Translations under genes and position numbers: made by a program
Notes under the pieces: generated by a model
Told to the model about the DNA's origin: nothing
What the model saw: only the letters and a program-made list of their open reading frames with translations
Database searches by the model: none
Part shown: positions 16,198 to 25,923 of the stretch, piece after piece
Layout of the letters: each line of letters opens with the position of its first letter
Numbering within the stretch: position 1 is the first letter of the stretch
NCBI RefSeq assembly: GCF_006503695.1
Contig: NZ_SBIK01000009.1
Coordinates: 1 to 64,000 of the forward strand
Length of the DNA: 64,000 nt
Direction of reading: 5' to 3'
Origin: Tepidiphilus succinatimandens
GTDB lineage: Bacteria; Pseudomonadota; Gammaproteobacteria; Burkholderiales; Rhodocyclaceae

Positions 16198-17280
16198 TCA
16201 GCGCAGCACGACCCGCGGCAGGGGCGACTCGACGATCTCGCCGATCTTCCAGCCGCCCAGCGCCTGGTGCGCCCGGATCTCGGCCATCACCCCTTCGGCC
16301 GCTTCTGGCGCGCAGGCGATCAAGAGCCCCCCGCTCGTTTGTGGGTCCGTGAGCAGGGTGCGCCACAGCGCCGCCTCCACTTCGTCTTCAGTGAGCGCCG
16401 ACAGATCGACCTCCTCGCCGTAACTCGCCCAGTTGCGCTTGGAGGCCCCGGTGGCCACGCCCTCTTCGGCATATCGCCGCGCACTGGCGAGCACGGGGAT
16501 CGCCTCCCGGTCGAGCACCGCCGCCACGCCGCTCGCACGGCAGACTTCCAGGAGGTGCCCCGCCAGGCCGAAGCCGGTGACGTCGGTCATGGCGTGCACC
16601 GCTTCGCGACTGGCGAGCGCCTGCCCGGCGCGGTTCAAGGTCATCGTCCACAGCCGCATCTCGGCGTATTCACTGCCGGAGAGCCGACCCTGCTTGAGCG
16701 CCGCCGAGAGGATGCCGATGCCAAGCGGCTTGCTGAGAATGAGGACGTCGCCCGGGCGCGCTCCGCCGTTCGTCTTCACCTGCTCGGGATGCACCACGCC
16801 CAATGCCACCAAGCCGTAGATCGGTTCGACCGTGTCGATCGAATGCCCTCCGGCGAGCGGAATGCCCGCCTCACGGCACACGCCCGCGCCGCCCTCCAGG
16901 ATGCGGGTGATCGCCTCCTCGGGCAGCTTGCCGACCGGCATGCCGACGAGGGCCAGCGCCAAAATCGGCCGCCCGCCCATGGCATAGACGTCGGAGAGCG
17001 CATTGGTGGCGGCGATGCGGCCGAAATCGTAGGGGTCGTCGACCACGGGGGTGAAGAAATCGGTGGTGGCGACGATCGCCAAATCCTCGCGCAGGCGGTA
17101 GACTGCCGCATCGTCGCTCGCCTCGGTACCCACGAGCAGCTCCGGCGGACACAACCCGGGAGGCAGCGAACCGAGCAGGCGCTGCAGCACCGCCGGCGCG
17201 ATCTTGCAGCCGCAACCGCCGCCGTGGGCCCATTCGGTGAGCCGGATGCCGTGCGCCGAAGTGCTTGTTCCTCGTTCCAT
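16198..17280 (-). CDS. selD: Selenide, water dikinase
   Basis: Makes selenophosphate from selenide and ATP. The 360-residue protein carries the N-terminal glycine-rich [10 protein letters not shown] with catalytic C23 and K26; the catalytic residue is Cys, not selenocysteine. Other family segments are [24 protein letters not shown] and [11 protein letters not shown]. The start at 17280 has a near-perfect GAGGAGGT; an ATG 24 bases upstream would lie before that site. It is head to head with selU, the visible user of its product; no selA or selB is seen here. Confidence 0.96.
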   Translation of the reverse strand: MERGTSTSAHGIRLTEWAHGGGCGCKIAPAVLQRLLGSLPPGLCPPELLVGTEASDDAAVYRLREDLAIVATTDFFTPVVDDPYDFGRIAATNALSDVYAMGGRPILALALVGMPVGKLPEEAITRILEGGAGVCREAGIPLAGGHSIDTVEPIYGLVALGVVHPEQVKTNGGARPGDVLILSKPLGIGILSAALKQGRLSGSEYAEMRLWTMTLNRAGQALASREAVHAMTDVTGFGLAGHLLEVCRASGVAAVLDREAIPVLASARRYAEEGVATGASKRNWASYGEEVDLSALTEDEVEAALWRTLLTDPQTSGGLLIACAPEAAEGVMAEIRAHQALGGWKIGEIVESPLPRVVLR

Positions 17281-17302
17281 ATATTTGACCTCCTCGAGAT
17301 CC

Positions 17303-18418
17303 ATGGCTGCCAAAGACAAAGACCGGATTGTACCGCTCGAACGGATGGACGAATTCGACGCGATCATCGACGCACGCTCGCCCGCCGAGTTTCTCGAAGA
17401 CCACATCCCCGGCGCGATCAACCTGCCAGTGCTCGACGACACCGAACGGCGCATCATCGGCACCATTTACAAGCAGCACTCGGCCTTCGAGGCGCGCCGG
17501 CTCGGGGCCGCCTGGGTAGCCAAGAATCTCGCGCGTCACCTGCAGGAACGCCTGCAGCAGCATCCTCCTTCCTGGCGCCCCCTCGTCTACTGCTGGCGCG
17601 GCGGGCAGCGCAGCGGCGCCTTCGTCACCTGGCTGCGTATGATCGGCTGGTCAGCGGCGCAGCTGGCGGGCGGCTACAAGACCTATCGCCGCTGGGTGCT
17701 GGAGCGGCTCGCCGAGCTGCCGGCGCACTTTTCTTGGCGCGTCATCGCCGGCCCCACCGGCTCGGGCAAGACGCGCGTACTGCAGGCGCTCGAGCGCCGC
17801 GGCCATCAGGTGCTCGACCTCGAAGCCTTGGCGCGTCATCGCGGCTCCATCCTCGGCGCCTGGCCGGGAGGCGAAGCCCAGCCCACGCAAAAAGCCTTCG
17901 ATACGGCGCTCGTCGCGGCGCTGCGCCGCTTCGACCCTTCCCGGCCCGTCTTCGTCGAAGCCGAGAGCAAGCGCATCGGCCTGGTGCAGCTGCCCGAGGT
18001 ACTCCACGAAGCAATGCGGCTCGCCCCCATGATCGTGCTCGATACGCCCCAGGAGTGCCGCCTGCAGCTCCTGCTCGAAGACTATGGCTGGCTGGGCGAC
18101 GAGCCTGAGGCGCTCGCGCGGCGGCTCGAGCGCTTCAAAGGCTTCGTCCCGAACGAGACCTTGCGCCGCTGGCAGGAACTCGCCCTTCGCCGCGATCTGG
18201 CAACGCTCTTTGCCGAGCTCATTGCCCGGCACTACGATCCCCTCTACCGCCGCTCGCTCGCCCGCCATCCGGAGCTCGTACAGGCGCCCCGGGTACGGCT
18301 CACGGAGCTGGACACCGCCGCGCTGGAGGCCGCCTGCGGGGAGATCGAGGCGTGGGGATCGGCTTCCGAACTCCTTCCCCGACCGTCTTCGGCCGCCGCC
18401 TCGGCCCGCCCTCCTTAA
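17303..18418 (+). CDS. selU: tRNA 2-selenouridine synthase
   Basis: A 371-residue enzyme (also called MnmH or YbbB) that replaces sulfur with selenium in the wobble 2-thiouridine of Lys, Glu and Gln tRNAs, via a geranylated intermediate. The rhodanese domain (about 10-135) holds the catalytic Cys in [10 protein letters not shown]. The C-terminal P-loop domain has AGPTGSGKT and the family motif [13 protein letters not shown]. The start is 22 bases from the divergent selD start and lacks a good Shine-Dalgarno. The stop overlaps the convergent acyl-CoA ligase stop by 4 bases. Confidence 0.95.
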   Translation: MAAKDKDRIVPLERMDEFDAIIDARSPAEFLEDHIPGAINLPVLDDTERRIIGTIYKQHSAFEARRLGAAWVAKNLARHLQERLQQHPPSWRPLVYCWRGGQRSGAFVTWLRMIGWSAAQLAGGYKTYRRWVLERLAELPAHFSWRVIAGPTGSGKTRVLQALERRGHQVLDLEALARHRGSILGAWPGGEAQPTQKAFDTALVAALRRFDPSRPVFVEAESKRIGLVQLPEVLHEAMRLAPMIVLDTPQECRLQLLLEDYGWLGDEPEALARRLERFKGFVPNETLRRWQELALRRDLATLFAELIARHYDPLYRRSLARHPELVQAPRVRLTELDTAALEAACGEIEAWGSASELLPRPSSAAASARPP

Positions 18419-20067
18419 GCGGCGCCGTAGCGCTCGCGCAGGGCCCGCTTGTTGATCTTGCCCACGCTGGTTTTCGGGATTTCCTCGAGGAAGACGATGC
18501 GATCGGGCACGGCATAGCGCGAGATTTCCCCTGCCTCGGCGGCGCGCCGCAGCGCCTGGAGGATTTCTTCGGAACTCACCGCCCCCGGTCGGGACGGCAC
18601 GACAAAGGCCAAGGGGCGCTCCCCCCAGCGCTCGTCGGGTACGCCGATCACCGCCACTTCGGCCACCCCCGGCACCCGAAGGATGTGCCCTTCGATCTCG
18701 AGCGAACTGATCCATTCCCCGCCCGATTTGATCACGTCCTTGAGCCGGTCGGTAATGCGCAGGAAGCCGTCGGGGTCGATCACGCCGATGTCTCCCGTGT
18801 GCAGCCATCCGCCGCGCCACAGGCGCTCGGAGCCCTCGGGATCGTGCAGGTAGCCCTGGGTGAGCCAGGGCGCGCGCACCACCACTTCCCCGGCACTCTT
18901 GCCATCGTGCGGCAGTTCGTTCATCGCCCCGTCGACGATGCGCAGCTGCACCAAGGGGATCGGCCGTCCCGTCTTGGCCCGTTGCCGGGCTTGGGCTTCC
19001 AGGTCCCACGACAGCATGTCTTCATCGAGGAAGGCCACGGTCAGGATGGGGCAGGTCTCGGACATGCCATAGCCGGTGACGACGTCGATGCCGCGCTCCA
19101 AGGCGGACTTGGCCAATGCAGCTGGCAGGGCCGAACCGCCGATGATCACTTTCCAGCCGGACAGATCGGTCGTGGCCGATGCCGGACTCATCAGCAGCAT
19201 CTGCAAGATGGTAGGCACGCAATGCGAAAACGTCACGCCATGCTCGGTACGCAACTTCAGGAGGCGCTCCGGCACGTAGCGGCCAGGATAGACCTGCTTC
19301 AGACCGAGATTCGTCGCCACGTACGGCATGCCCCAGGCGTGGACGTGAAACATGGGCGTGATGGGCATATAGACGTCCCGTTTGTCGAGACGACAGTGCG
19401 CCGCAGCGCCCAGCGCGAGCTGGCAGGCGATCGTGTGCAGCACCAGCTGGCGGTGGCTGAAAAACACCCCTTTGGGCAGGCCCGTAGTGCCGGTGGTATA
19501 GAAAGTGGTGGCACGGGTATCTTCGTCGAGCTCGGGAAAGAGGTAATCCGGCGAAGCCGCCGAGAGCAGCGCCTCATACTCCCCGGCGCAGCGCAAGCCC
19601 TGCAAATCTGCCTCGCGAGCCTTTCCTTCGTCGTCGAGCAGCACGACTGCCCTGACGGTGCGCAATTGCCCGGCGATACGCTGCAGCAGCGGCAAGAACT
19701 CGACATTGACGAGCAGGATGTCGTCGGCGGCGTGGTTGATCGTATAGACGATCTGCTCCGGCGAAAGGCGCACGTTGACCATGTGCAGCACCGCACCCAT
19801 CATCGGCACGGCGTAGAAGCATTCGAGATAGCGGTTCGTATCCCAGTCCATGACCCCGACGGTGCTCCCTCGCCCCACCCCGAGTGCGGCAAGGGCATCG
19901 GCCAGCCGTCCGACCCGTTCGCGCAATTGCCGGTACGAATGGCATGTCTGGCCATAGACGATCAGGGAGGCAGGGTGATCGGATACCGCCCGTTCGAGCA
20001 TGTGCCGTATCAGCAAGGGATAGGGATAGGCAGAGGGAGTCCGCTCGGTGCGTGATGTGGTGTCCAT
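18415..20067 (-). CDS. AMP-dependent fatty acyl-CoA ligase, AlkK-like
   Basis: A 550-residue adenylate-forming enzyme that activates a fatty acid to acyl-CoA through an acyl-AMP. Motifs in order: YTTGTTGLPKG (phosphate loop), MFHVHAWGMPY, GYGMSETCP, HTGDIG, RLKDVIKSGGEWIS and the C-terminal catalytic lysine in KTSVGKINKR. Length and the FHVHAWG segment fit medium/long-chain ligases like AlkK. The start at 20067 has GGAGAGGA; in-frame starts upstream lack similarity. It is divergent from yjcH-actP across about 170 bases, linking fatty acid activation with acetate uptake. Confidence 0.92.
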   Translation of the reverse strand: MDTTSRTERTPSAYPYPLLIRHMLERAVSDHPASLIVYGQTCHSYRQLRERVGRLADALAALGVGRGSTVGVMDWDTNRYLECFYAVPMMGAVLHMVNVRLSPEQIVYTINHAADDILLVNVEFLPLLQRIAGQLRTVRAVVLLDDEGKAREADLQGLRCAGEYEALLSAASPDYLFPELDEDTRATTFYTTGTTGLPKGVFFSHRQLVLHTIACQLALGAAAHCRLDKRDVYMPITPMFHVHAWGMPYVATNLGLKQVYPGRYVPERLLKLRTEHGVTFSHCVPTILQMLLMSPASATTDLSGWKVIIGGSALPAALAKSALERGIDVVTGYGMSETCPILTVAFLDEDMLSWDLEAQARQRAKTGRPIPLVQLRIVDGAMNELPHDGKSAGEVVVRAPWLTQGYLHDPEGSERLWRGGWLHTGDIGVIDPDGFLRITDRLKDVIKSGGEWISSLEIEGHILRVPGVAEVAVIGVPDERWGERPLAFVVPSRPGAVSSEEILQALRRAAEAGEISRYAVPDRIVFLEEIPKTSVGKINKRALRERYGAA

Positions 20068-20101
20068 GGTTCGGTCCTCTCCAAGGAAAAAATACTTGAA
20101 G

Positions 20102-20121
20102 GGCGGTGACATCTCACCGCC
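20102..20121. repeat. Perfect 8-base inverted repeat in the acyl-CoA ligase/actP divergent gap
   Basis: GGCGGTGA and TCACCGCC surround a 4-base spacer. The palindrome lies 34 bases upstream of the ligase start and about 120 upstream of yjcH. There is no adjoining T-run on either strand. It could be an operator controlling one or both genes. Confidence 0.4.
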
Positions 20122-20175
20122 GCGTTCTTGGCGCGAGATTATCAAATAATTTTTATTTTTGCACGCGTAAGCATT

Positions 20176-20203
20176 TTGTAAGGCTTCCCCTCTAGCCTAC
20201 GAT
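20176..20203 (+). promoter_or_regulatory. Candidate promoter for yjcH-actP
   Basis: TTGTAA (20176-20181) and TACGAT (20198-20203) are separated by 16 bases and lie 37 bases before the yjcH ATG, which has a strong GGAGGAG ribosome site. Each box matches sigma-70 consensus at four of six positions. Confidence 0.35.
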
Positions 20204-20239
20204 CTGCAGACCCCTGCAAACGCTTAGGAGGAGAGCACC

Positions 20240-20548
20240 ATGCAAAACGACATCTACGAGCGGATTCGGGCGAATCCGAAGTACCAGCGCCTCGTGCAGG
20301 AGCGCGGGCGTTTCGGCTGGATCCTGACGATCCTCATGCTGATCGTCTACTACGGCTACATCGCGCTGATCGCCTTCGACAAGGAGTTCCTCGCCAAGCC
20401 CATCGGCACCGGCGTCACCACCCTTGGTATCCCCATCGGCGTCGGTGTCATCCTCTTTGCCATCATCATCACCGGTATCTATGTGCGCCGCGCCAACACC
20501 GAGTTCGACGCCCTGACCGAAGAGATCCTCAAGGAGGTGCGCAAATGA
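20240..20548 (+). CDS. yjcH: DUF485 inner-membrane protein (YjcH)
   Basis: A 102-residue protein with two transmembrane helices (about 25-48 and 58-82) and the family N-terminus with a central [16 protein letters not shown]. It almost always precedes the acetate symporter gene and is assumed to assist it. The stop overlaps the actP start (ATGA). TAGGAGGAG precedes the ATG. Confidence 0.93.
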   Translation: MQNDIYERIRANPKYQRLVQERGRFGWILTILMLIVYYGYIALIAFDKEFLAKPIGTGVTTLGIPIGVGVILFAIIITGIYVRRANTEFDALTEEILKEVRK

Positions 20549-22293
20549 GAACGGCGACGAAACTGTGCGGCGCGCTGACGCTGCTCGCAGCCACTGGGGT
20601 TGCCTTCGCGGCCGGTGGCGACCTGGGGCAGACCGTCAAGCAGGAGACGAACTGGACCGCGATCATCATGTTCCTGATCTTCGTCGGTCTGACGCTGTGG
20701 ATCACGAAGTGGGCGGCGGCGCGTACGAAGACGGCGGCGGCTTTCTACACCGCCGGAGGCGGCGTCACCGGGTTCCAGAACGGACTGGCGATCGCCGGCG
20801 ACTACATGTCCGCGGCCTCCTTCCTCGGCATCTCGGCGGCCATCATGGCCAACGGCTACGACGGGCTGATCTACTCGATCGGTTTCCTGGTCGGCTGGCC
20901 GATCATCACCTTCCTGCTCGCCGAGCGGCTGCGCAACCTCGGTCGTTTCACCTTCGCCGACGTGGCGGGCTACCGCTTCCGGCAGGGGCCGATCCGCACC
21001 TTCGCCGCCGCCGGTACCCTGGTGGTCGTGGCCTTCTACCTCATCGCGCAGATGGTCGGCGCCGGGCAGCTCATCAAACTGCTCTTCGGCCTGGACTACT
21101 GGATGGCCGTGGTGATCGTCGGCGTGCTGATGATGGTCTATGTGCTCTTCGGCGGCATGACCGCCACCACCTGGGTGCAGATCATCAAGGCGTGCCTGCT
21201 GCTCGCCGGCGCTTCCTTCATGGCCTTCGCCGTGCTCTTCCACTTCGGCTTCAACGTGGAGGCGATGTTCGCCAAGGCGGTGGAGATCAAGACCAACCTG
21301 GCGCTCAATGATCCCAAGGTGGTCGCCAAGGCGGCCGAGCAGGGCAAGGACGTGATGGAGGTGGCGCAAAACGTCGGGCGATCGATCATGGGACCGGGCA
21401 ACTTCATCAAGGACCCGATCTCGGCGATCTCCTTCGGCATGGCGCTGATGTTCGGCACGGCCGGCCTGCCGCACATCCTCATGCGTTTCTTCACGGTGCC
21501 GGATGCCAAGCAGGCGCGCAAATCCGTGCTCTGGGCCACCACCTGGATCGGCTACTTCTACATCCTCACCTTCATCATCGGCTTTGGCGCGATCATCTTC
21601 GTGCTCACCGATCCAAGCTTCCTCGACGCCAAGGGCGCGCTCAAGGGCGGTAGCAACATGGCGGCGATCCACCTCGCCAACGCGCTCGGCGGCAACATTT
21701 TCCTCGGCTTCATGTCGGCGGTGGCCTTCGCTACCATCCTCGCAGTGGTGGCGGGACTCACCCTGTCGGGCGCCTCGGCCGTGTCGCACGACCTCTACGC
21801 CACCCTCTTCAAGGAGGGCAAGGCGGATTCGGCCTCGGAGCTGCGCGTCTCGCGTATCGCCACCCTGTGCCTGGGCGTGGTGGCCGTGCTGCTCGGCATC
21901 GCCTTCGAGAAGCAGAACGTCGCCTTCATGGTGTCGCTCGCCTTCGCGGTGGCGGCTTCGGCCAACTTCCCGGTGCTGCTGCTGTCGGTGCTGTGGAAAG
22001 ACTGCACCACGCGCGGCGCGGTGATCGGCGGCTTCCTCGGCCTGATCGCCTCGGTCGGGCTCACCGTGGTCTCGCCGGCGGTGTGGGAAGACGTGCTCGG
22101 CAATCCCAAGGGTTCGGCCTGGTTCCCCTACACCTCGCCGGCGCTCTTCTCCATGCTGGCCGGTTTCCTCGGCACCTGGCTCTTCTCGGTGCTCGACCAG
22201 AGCGAACAGGCGAAGAAAGAGCGCGCGGCCTACGCGGCCCAGCGCGTGCGCTCCGAGACCGGCTTCGGCGCGGCGGCGGCTTCAGACCACTGA
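20545..22293 (+). CDS. actP: Cation/acetate symporter
   Basis: A 582-residue sodium:solute symporter family protein with about 13 transmembrane helices after an N-terminal signal-like segment (ending GVAFAAGG). Family features are [29 protein letters not shown] and [24 protein letters not shown]. It imports acetate and other short monocarboxylates. It is translationally coupled to yjcH, and an intrinsic terminator follows 26 bases after the stop. The neighbouring acyl-CoA ligase suggests a carboxylate-use region. Confidence 0.96.
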   Translation: MRTATKLCGALTLLAATGVAFAAGGDLGQTVKQETNWTAIIMFLIFVGLTLWITKWAAARTKTAAAFYTAGGGVTGFQNGLAIAGDYMSAASFLGISAAIMANGYDGLIYSIGFLVGWPIITFLLAERLRNLGRFTFADVAGYRFRQGPIRTFAAAGTLVVVAFYLIAQMVGAGQLIKLLFGLDYWMAVVIVGVLMMVYVLFGGMTATTWVQIIKACLLLAGASFMAFAVLFHFGFNVEAMFAKAVEIKTNLALNDPKVVAKAAEQGKDVMEVAQNVGRSIMGPGNFIKDPISAISFGMALMFGTAGLPHILMRFFTVPDAKQARKSVLWATTWIGYFYILTFIIGFGAIIFVLTDPSFLDAKGALKGGSNMAAIHLANALGGNIFLGFMSAVAFATILAVVAGLTLSGASAVSHDLYATLFKEGKADSASELRVSRIATLCLGVVAVLLGIAFEKQNVAFMVSLAFAVAASANFPVLLLSVLWKDCTTRGAVIGGFLGLIASVGLTVVSPAVWEDVLGNPKGSAWFPYTSPALFSMLAGFLGTWLFSVLDQSEQAKKERAAYAAQRVRSETGFGAAAASDH

Positions 22294-22319
22294 TCGTCCC
22301 TACAAGGCAATCCCTTTCA

Positions 22320-22344
22320 CCCCCGGCCCCGTCCGGGGGTTTTT
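22320..22344 (+). terminator. Intrinsic terminator of yjcH-actP
   Basis: CCCCCGG (22320-22326) pairs with CCGGGGG (22333-22339) around a 6-base loop and is followed directly by TTTTT. It ends one base before the stop codon of the convergent rmuC. Confidence 0.85.
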
Positions 22345-23817
22345 CTACCTCCTCGGCTCCTCCGCCGTCTCCGCCAATGGGCCGTCTGCTTCGGGATCCT
22401 CGCCGAGCAGGCCGAGCGGTAGATTCTTCCCTGGCTTGACTCCCAGAGCCTTGAGCGACTCGGCCCGGTGCAGCAGGTTTCCCCTGCCGGCGACGAGCTT
22501 TGCCATCGCTTTGTCGTACTCGCTGCGTGCCTGCTCCAGGCGCTGCCCGAGCGCTTGCAAGTCGGTGACGAAGCCGGCGAGTTTGTCGTAGAGCTCGGCG
22601 CCGCGTTTGGCGATCTCCTGGGCATTGCGATTCTGCTGCTCCTGGCGCCACAGATGCGCGACCGTACGCACGACGAAGAGCAGGGTCGAGGGGCTCACCA
22701 GCAGCACGTTACGCTGCCAGGCGTCCATGAAGAGCTCTTTGTCATGCGTGACGGCGAGCATGAAGGCCGGTTCGATCGGCACGAAGAGCAGCACGAAGTC
22801 GAGCGAGGAGACCCCATAGAGCTGCTCGTAGCGCTTCTGCGACAGCCCTTTCATGTGGGTGCGCACCGAGTCGAGATGGCGCTTGAGCGCACCTTGACGC
22901 TCGCCGTCGTTCTCGGCGGCGACGTAGGCTTCGTAGGCGTTGAGCGAGACCTTGGCGTCGATGACGAGGTGGCGCCCCTCGGGCAGGCGAATGACGACGT
23001 CGGGTTGCAGGCGCCGCCCTTCGCCGTCGGTGTGGGCGACCTGCACCTCGTACTCTTCGCCGCGGCGCAGCCCCGAAGCTTCGAGCACCCGCTCGAGCAC
23101 GAGCTCTCCCCAGGTGCCTTGGGTCTTGCTCGAGCCCTTGAGGGCTTCGGTGAGCTGCCGCGCTTCACGGCTCAGGGTTTGGTTGAGCGCCATGAGCTGT
23201 CGCACCTGCTCGGCGAGCGCGGTGCGATCCTTTCCTTCGGTGACGTAGGCCTCTTCGACCTTGCGCTGGAATTCGGTCAGACGCAGCTTGAGCGGTTCGA
23301 GCAAGGCACCCAATTCGTTCTGGTTCTGCTCGGTGAAGCGGCGAGATTTCTCTTCGAGGATGTCGTTGGCCAGATTCTTGAACTGCTCGGTGAGCTGCTG
23401 GCGCGCGTCTTCGAGCAAGCGCAGTTTCTCTGCTGCCGCCCGGCGCTCGGCTTCCAGCTCCTGGGCCAGAGCCGCCTGCCGTTCGGCCAGACTCCGGTTT
23501 TCTTCCAGTGTCTGCTGCCAGCGGTCCTGTACCTCCGCAAGGCGCTGCTTGGCCTCGGCGAGCCGCTCTTCGAGCCCGGCGCGATGCGCGAGCTCGCCGC
23601 GCAGCTGCGCCACCTCCTCGTGCAGCGCGCGGCGCTCTCCTTCGATCGCTTCGATGCGCTGGCGCAATTCGCTCTGCAGGCGCAGCTCGGCCTCCTGGCG
23701 CTGGGCGAGCTCGCGCTCGAAACTCGCCCGCTGGGCCGAGAGCGCCAGACGCGCCCCCAAGAAGGACAAAGCAGCGCCGACGGCTGTGGCCAGCACGATG
23801 AGTAGCAAAAAATCCAT
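22345..23817 (-). CDS. rmuC: DNA recombination protein RmuC
   Basis: A 490-residue protein with an N-terminal transmembrane helix (about 3-25) and a long coiled coil (about 30-190). The PD-(D/E)xK nuclease-like domain (about 220-400) shows QPDVVIRLPEGRHLVIDAKVSL, which holds the putative catalytic Asp and D-x-K. RmuC limits inverted-repeat recombination; its nuclease activity is predicted from the fold. The start at 23817 has TTGGAG in front. The C-terminal tail is acidic. Confidence 0.93.
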   Translation of the reverse strand: MDFLLLIVLATAVGAALSFLGARLALSAQRASFERELAQRQEAELRLQSELRQRIEAIEGERRALHEEVAQLRGELAHRAGLEERLAEAKQRLAEVQDRWQQTLEENRSLAERQAALAQELEAERRAAAEKLRLLEDARQQLTEQFKNLANDILEEKSRRFTEQNQNELGALLEPLKLRLTEFQRKVEEAYVTEGKDRTALAEQVRQLMALNQTLSREARQLTEALKGSSKTQGTWGELVLERVLEASGLRRGEEYEVQVAHTDGEGRRLQPDVVIRLPEGRHLVIDAKVSLNAYEAYVAAENDGERQGALKRHLDSVRTHMKGLSQKRYEQLYGVSSLDFVLLFVPIEPAFMLAVTHDKELFMDAWQRNVLLVSPSTLLFVVRTVAHLWRQEQQNRNAQEIAKRGAELYDKLAGFVTDLQALGQRLEQARSEYDKAMAKLVAGRGNLLHRAESLKALGVKPGKNLPLGLLGEDPEADGPLAETAEEPRR

Positions 23818-23900
23818 GACCGGAAACTCCAAAATCCGCCGAAGTGATCTATGATGATACGCGGGTTTACTGGAAGCACAGGAAGCACAGGAGAAGCGAG

Positions 23901-24119
23901 ATGGAAATGAAACGAAACGTCGGCGGCATCGATAAAATCGCGCGCATCGTCGTCGGGGTGGTGCTGATCGTCCTCGCTTTGATGGGTATCGGTACGCCGT
24001 GGACGTGGATCGGCGTGCTGCCGCTGGCTACGGGGCTGCTCAACTGGTGCCCGCTGTATACCCTGATCGGCGTCAACACTTGCCAGAAGAAGGAATCCGG
24101 CTCCGGTCAGGCCTCCTGA
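23901..24119 (+). CDS. DUF2892 small membrane protein
   Basis: A 72-residue protein with two transmembrane helices. Family signatures are the opening MKRNVGGIDKIARIVVGVVL and the terminal NWCPLYTLIGVNTC with its paired cysteines. The same domain occurs at the C-terminus of rhodanese YgaP, but the role alone is unknown. GGAGAAGCGAG precedes the ATG. A 10-base tandem duplication of GGAAGCACAG lies in its leader. Confidence 0.9.
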   Translation: MEMKRNVGGIDKIARIVVGVVLIVLALMGIGTPWTWIGVLPLATGLLNWCPLYTLIGVNTCQKKESGSGQAS

Positions 24120-24125
24120 GTTGAG

Positions 24126-24160
24126 GAGACATCCGTCGAAGCTCAGTCGGCGGATGTCTC
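24126..24160. repeat. 10-base hairpin at the convergent DUF2892/rsmA junction
   Basis: GAGACATCCG (24126-24135) and CGGATGTCTC (24151-24160) form a perfect stem with a 15-base loop covering the rsmA stop codon. No T-run follows on either strand, so it may act as an RNA 3'-end stem rather than a classical intrinsic terminator. Confidence 0.5.
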
Positions 24161-24949
24161 TGGCTTCTCGCGCGAGAGCGCATTGGCCAGCCGCACGAAA
24201 TCGGCCACGGACAGCATCTCGGCGCGCAGACACGCATCGATGCCGGTACGGGAAAAAATCTCGGCCGACGCCAGCGCTTTCAAGGCATTGCGTAGCGTCT
24301 TGCGCCGCTGGTTGAATGCTGCGGCCACTACGCGCGCAAACGTGGGGAAGTCGTCCACCTCGTACCTGCCTCGAGGCAACGGGGTGAGGCGCACGATGCT
24401 GGAAGTCACTTTCGGCACCGGCACGAACGCGCCCGGCGGCACGTCGAAACACTTGCGCACGGCAAAGCGCAGTTGCAGCATCACCGACAATCGCCCGTAG
24501 GCGGCGCTGCCCGGCTCGGCCGCCATGCGCTCGACTACCTCCTTTTGCAGCATGAAAGTCATGTCTTTTATGCGATCGGCGTACCCAGCGAGATGGAAGA
24601 GGAGCGGCGTCGACACGTTATAAGGCAGGTTTCCCACCACGCGCAGCGGCGCCGGCAAGGTAGCGAAATCGAAGCGCAGGGCGTCGCCCTCGATGAGCCG
24701 CAGCCGCTCCTCGGGAAAACGCTCCCGCAAGCGGACGGCGAGATCACGGTCGAGTTCGATGGCCGTGAGATGGCCGGCAGCATTGATGAGCGGCTCGGTG
24801 AGCGCGCCGAGTCCGGGGCCGATCTCGACCAGATGCTCGCCGGGTTTCGGGTCGATGGCGGCGACGATGCGCCGGATGATGTTGGGATCGCGCAGGAAAT
24901 TCTGTCCGAAGCGCTTGCGCGCCCGGTGGCCTTGTACTTCGGCGCTCAC
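24143..24949 (-). CDS. rsmA: 16S rRNA (adenine1518/1519-N6,N6)-dimethyltransferase
   Basis: A 268-residue SAM-dependent methyltransferase (KsgA) that dimethylates two adenines in helix 45 of 16S rRNA during 30S maturation. Motifs: [20 protein letters not shown] (SAM), GDALRFDF and the catalytic [11 protein letters not shown]. It is the last visible gene of the lptD-surA-pdxA-rsmA run and overlaps pdxA by 4 bases. No apaG or apaH follows. Confidence 0.97.
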   Translation of the reverse strand: MSAEVQGHRARKRFGQNFLRDPNIIRRIVAAIDPKPGEHLVEIGPGLGALTEPLINAAGHLTAIELDRDLAVRLRERFPEERLRLIEGDALRFDFATLPAPLRVVGNLPYNVSTPLLFHLAGYADRIKDMTFMLQKEVVERMAAEPGSAAYGRLSVMLQLRFAVRKCFDVPPGAFVPVPKVTSSIVRLTPLPRGRYEVDDFPTFARVVAAAFNQRRKTLRNALKALASAEIFSRTGIDACLRAEMLSVADFVRLANALSREKPETSAD

Positions 24950-25923
24950 GTACCGCTTTCTCCTTGGGCAGCAAGGCGCTCCTCGACGGAAGCGAGCAGG
25001 CAGGCGAGCGTGACCGCTTCGAAGAGGCTGCCTGGATCGGCGCGCCCGGTTCCGGCCAGATCGAGCGCCGTGCCGTGATCGACCGAGGTGCGGATGAAGG
25101 GCAGGCCCAGGGTGACATTGACCCCGTTGCCAAAACTGGCGTATTTGAGCACCGGCAGGCCCTGGTCGTGGTACATGGTGAGCTGCGCGTCGCTGCCGGC
25201 GATGACGCGGGGGGTGAAGAGCGTATCGGCGGGCAGAGGGCCGATCAGGGTCATGCCCTCGGCACGCAGGCGCTCGAGCACCGGGGTGATGACCTCGCGC
25301 TCTTCGCGCCCGATGTGGCCGCTCTCGCCGGCGTGCGGATTAAGGCCGGCCACCAGGATGCGCGGCTGCGGGATACCGAAACGTCGGCGCAGATCCCGAT
25401 CGAGGATGCGCAGCACGGCTTCGAGCCGCTGCGGCGTAACCGCGGCAGGCACTTCGGCGAGCGGCAGATGGGTGGTGACCAGCGCCACGCGCAGCCCCGC
25501 GCCCACCAGCATCATCACCACGAGCGGAGTGCCGCTGCGCTCGGCGAGATACTCGGTGTGTCCCGTAAAGGGGTGACCCGCGTCGGCGATGAGGCTTTTC
25601 TGGATTGGTGCGGTAACGATGGCGCTGAAAAGGCCGCCGAGCACGCCGTCGATGGCCGTATCGAGCACTTCGAGCACGTAAGGCGCGTTGGCCGGTTCGA
25701 GCCGGCCGGGGATGGAAGGCGCGCGCAGCGGCACATGGCGTATCGACAAGGGTGCGGGATCAGCCGGATCGAACTCGGGCAACGACGACACGCCGCGCTC
25801 GCGCAGCAACTTCCGGTCGCCGATCAGCACGAGCGGCGCAGGCCACAGACGGTCGGCGAGCCGGGCGCAGAGCTCGGGCCCTACTCCGGCGGGCTCACCG
25901 GTGGTGATGGCGATCGGTTTCAT
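24946..25923 (-). CDS. pdxA: 4-hydroxythreonine-4-phosphate dehydrogenase
   Basis: A 325-residue NAD-dependent enzyme of the DXP-dependent vitamin B6 pathway. Signatures: [13 protein letters not shown], the metal ligand in [34 protein letters not shown] and [18 protein letters not shown]. Divalent-metal histidines lie in these segments. It overlaps surA by 4 bases upstream and rsmA by 4 bases downstream. Its product, PLP, is the cofactor of the decarboxylase encoded elsewhere in the window. Confidence 0.97.
   Translation of the reverse strand: MKPIAITTGEPAGVGPELCARLADRLWPAPLVLIGDRKLLRERGVSSLPEFDPADPAPLSIRHVPLRAPSIPGRLEPANAPYVLEVLDTAIDGVLGGLFSAIVTAPIQKSLIADAGHPFTGHTEYLAERSGTPLVVMMLVGAGLRVALVTTHLPLAEVPAAVTPQRLEAVLRILDRDLRRRFGIPQPRILVAGLNPHAGESGHIGREEREVITPVLERLRAEGMTLIGPLPADTLFTPRVIAGSDAQLTMYHDQGLPVLKYASFGNGVNVTLGLPFIRTSVDHGTALDLAGTGRADPGSLFEAVTLACLLASVEERLAAQGESGT

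Noticed and set aside
17201-17280. Selenocysteine in SelD
   Set aside because: The active-site codon encodes Cys in GGGCGCK; no in-frame TGA is present.
23873-23892. Tandem GGAAGCACAG as a regulatory repeat
   Set aside because: Only two copies of 10 bases; more likely a small slippage duplication in the leader.
24126-24160. Hairpin as intrinsic terminator for the DUF2892 gene or rsmA
   Set aside because: The stem is perfect but no T-run follows on either strand, so it is kept only as an inverted repeat.
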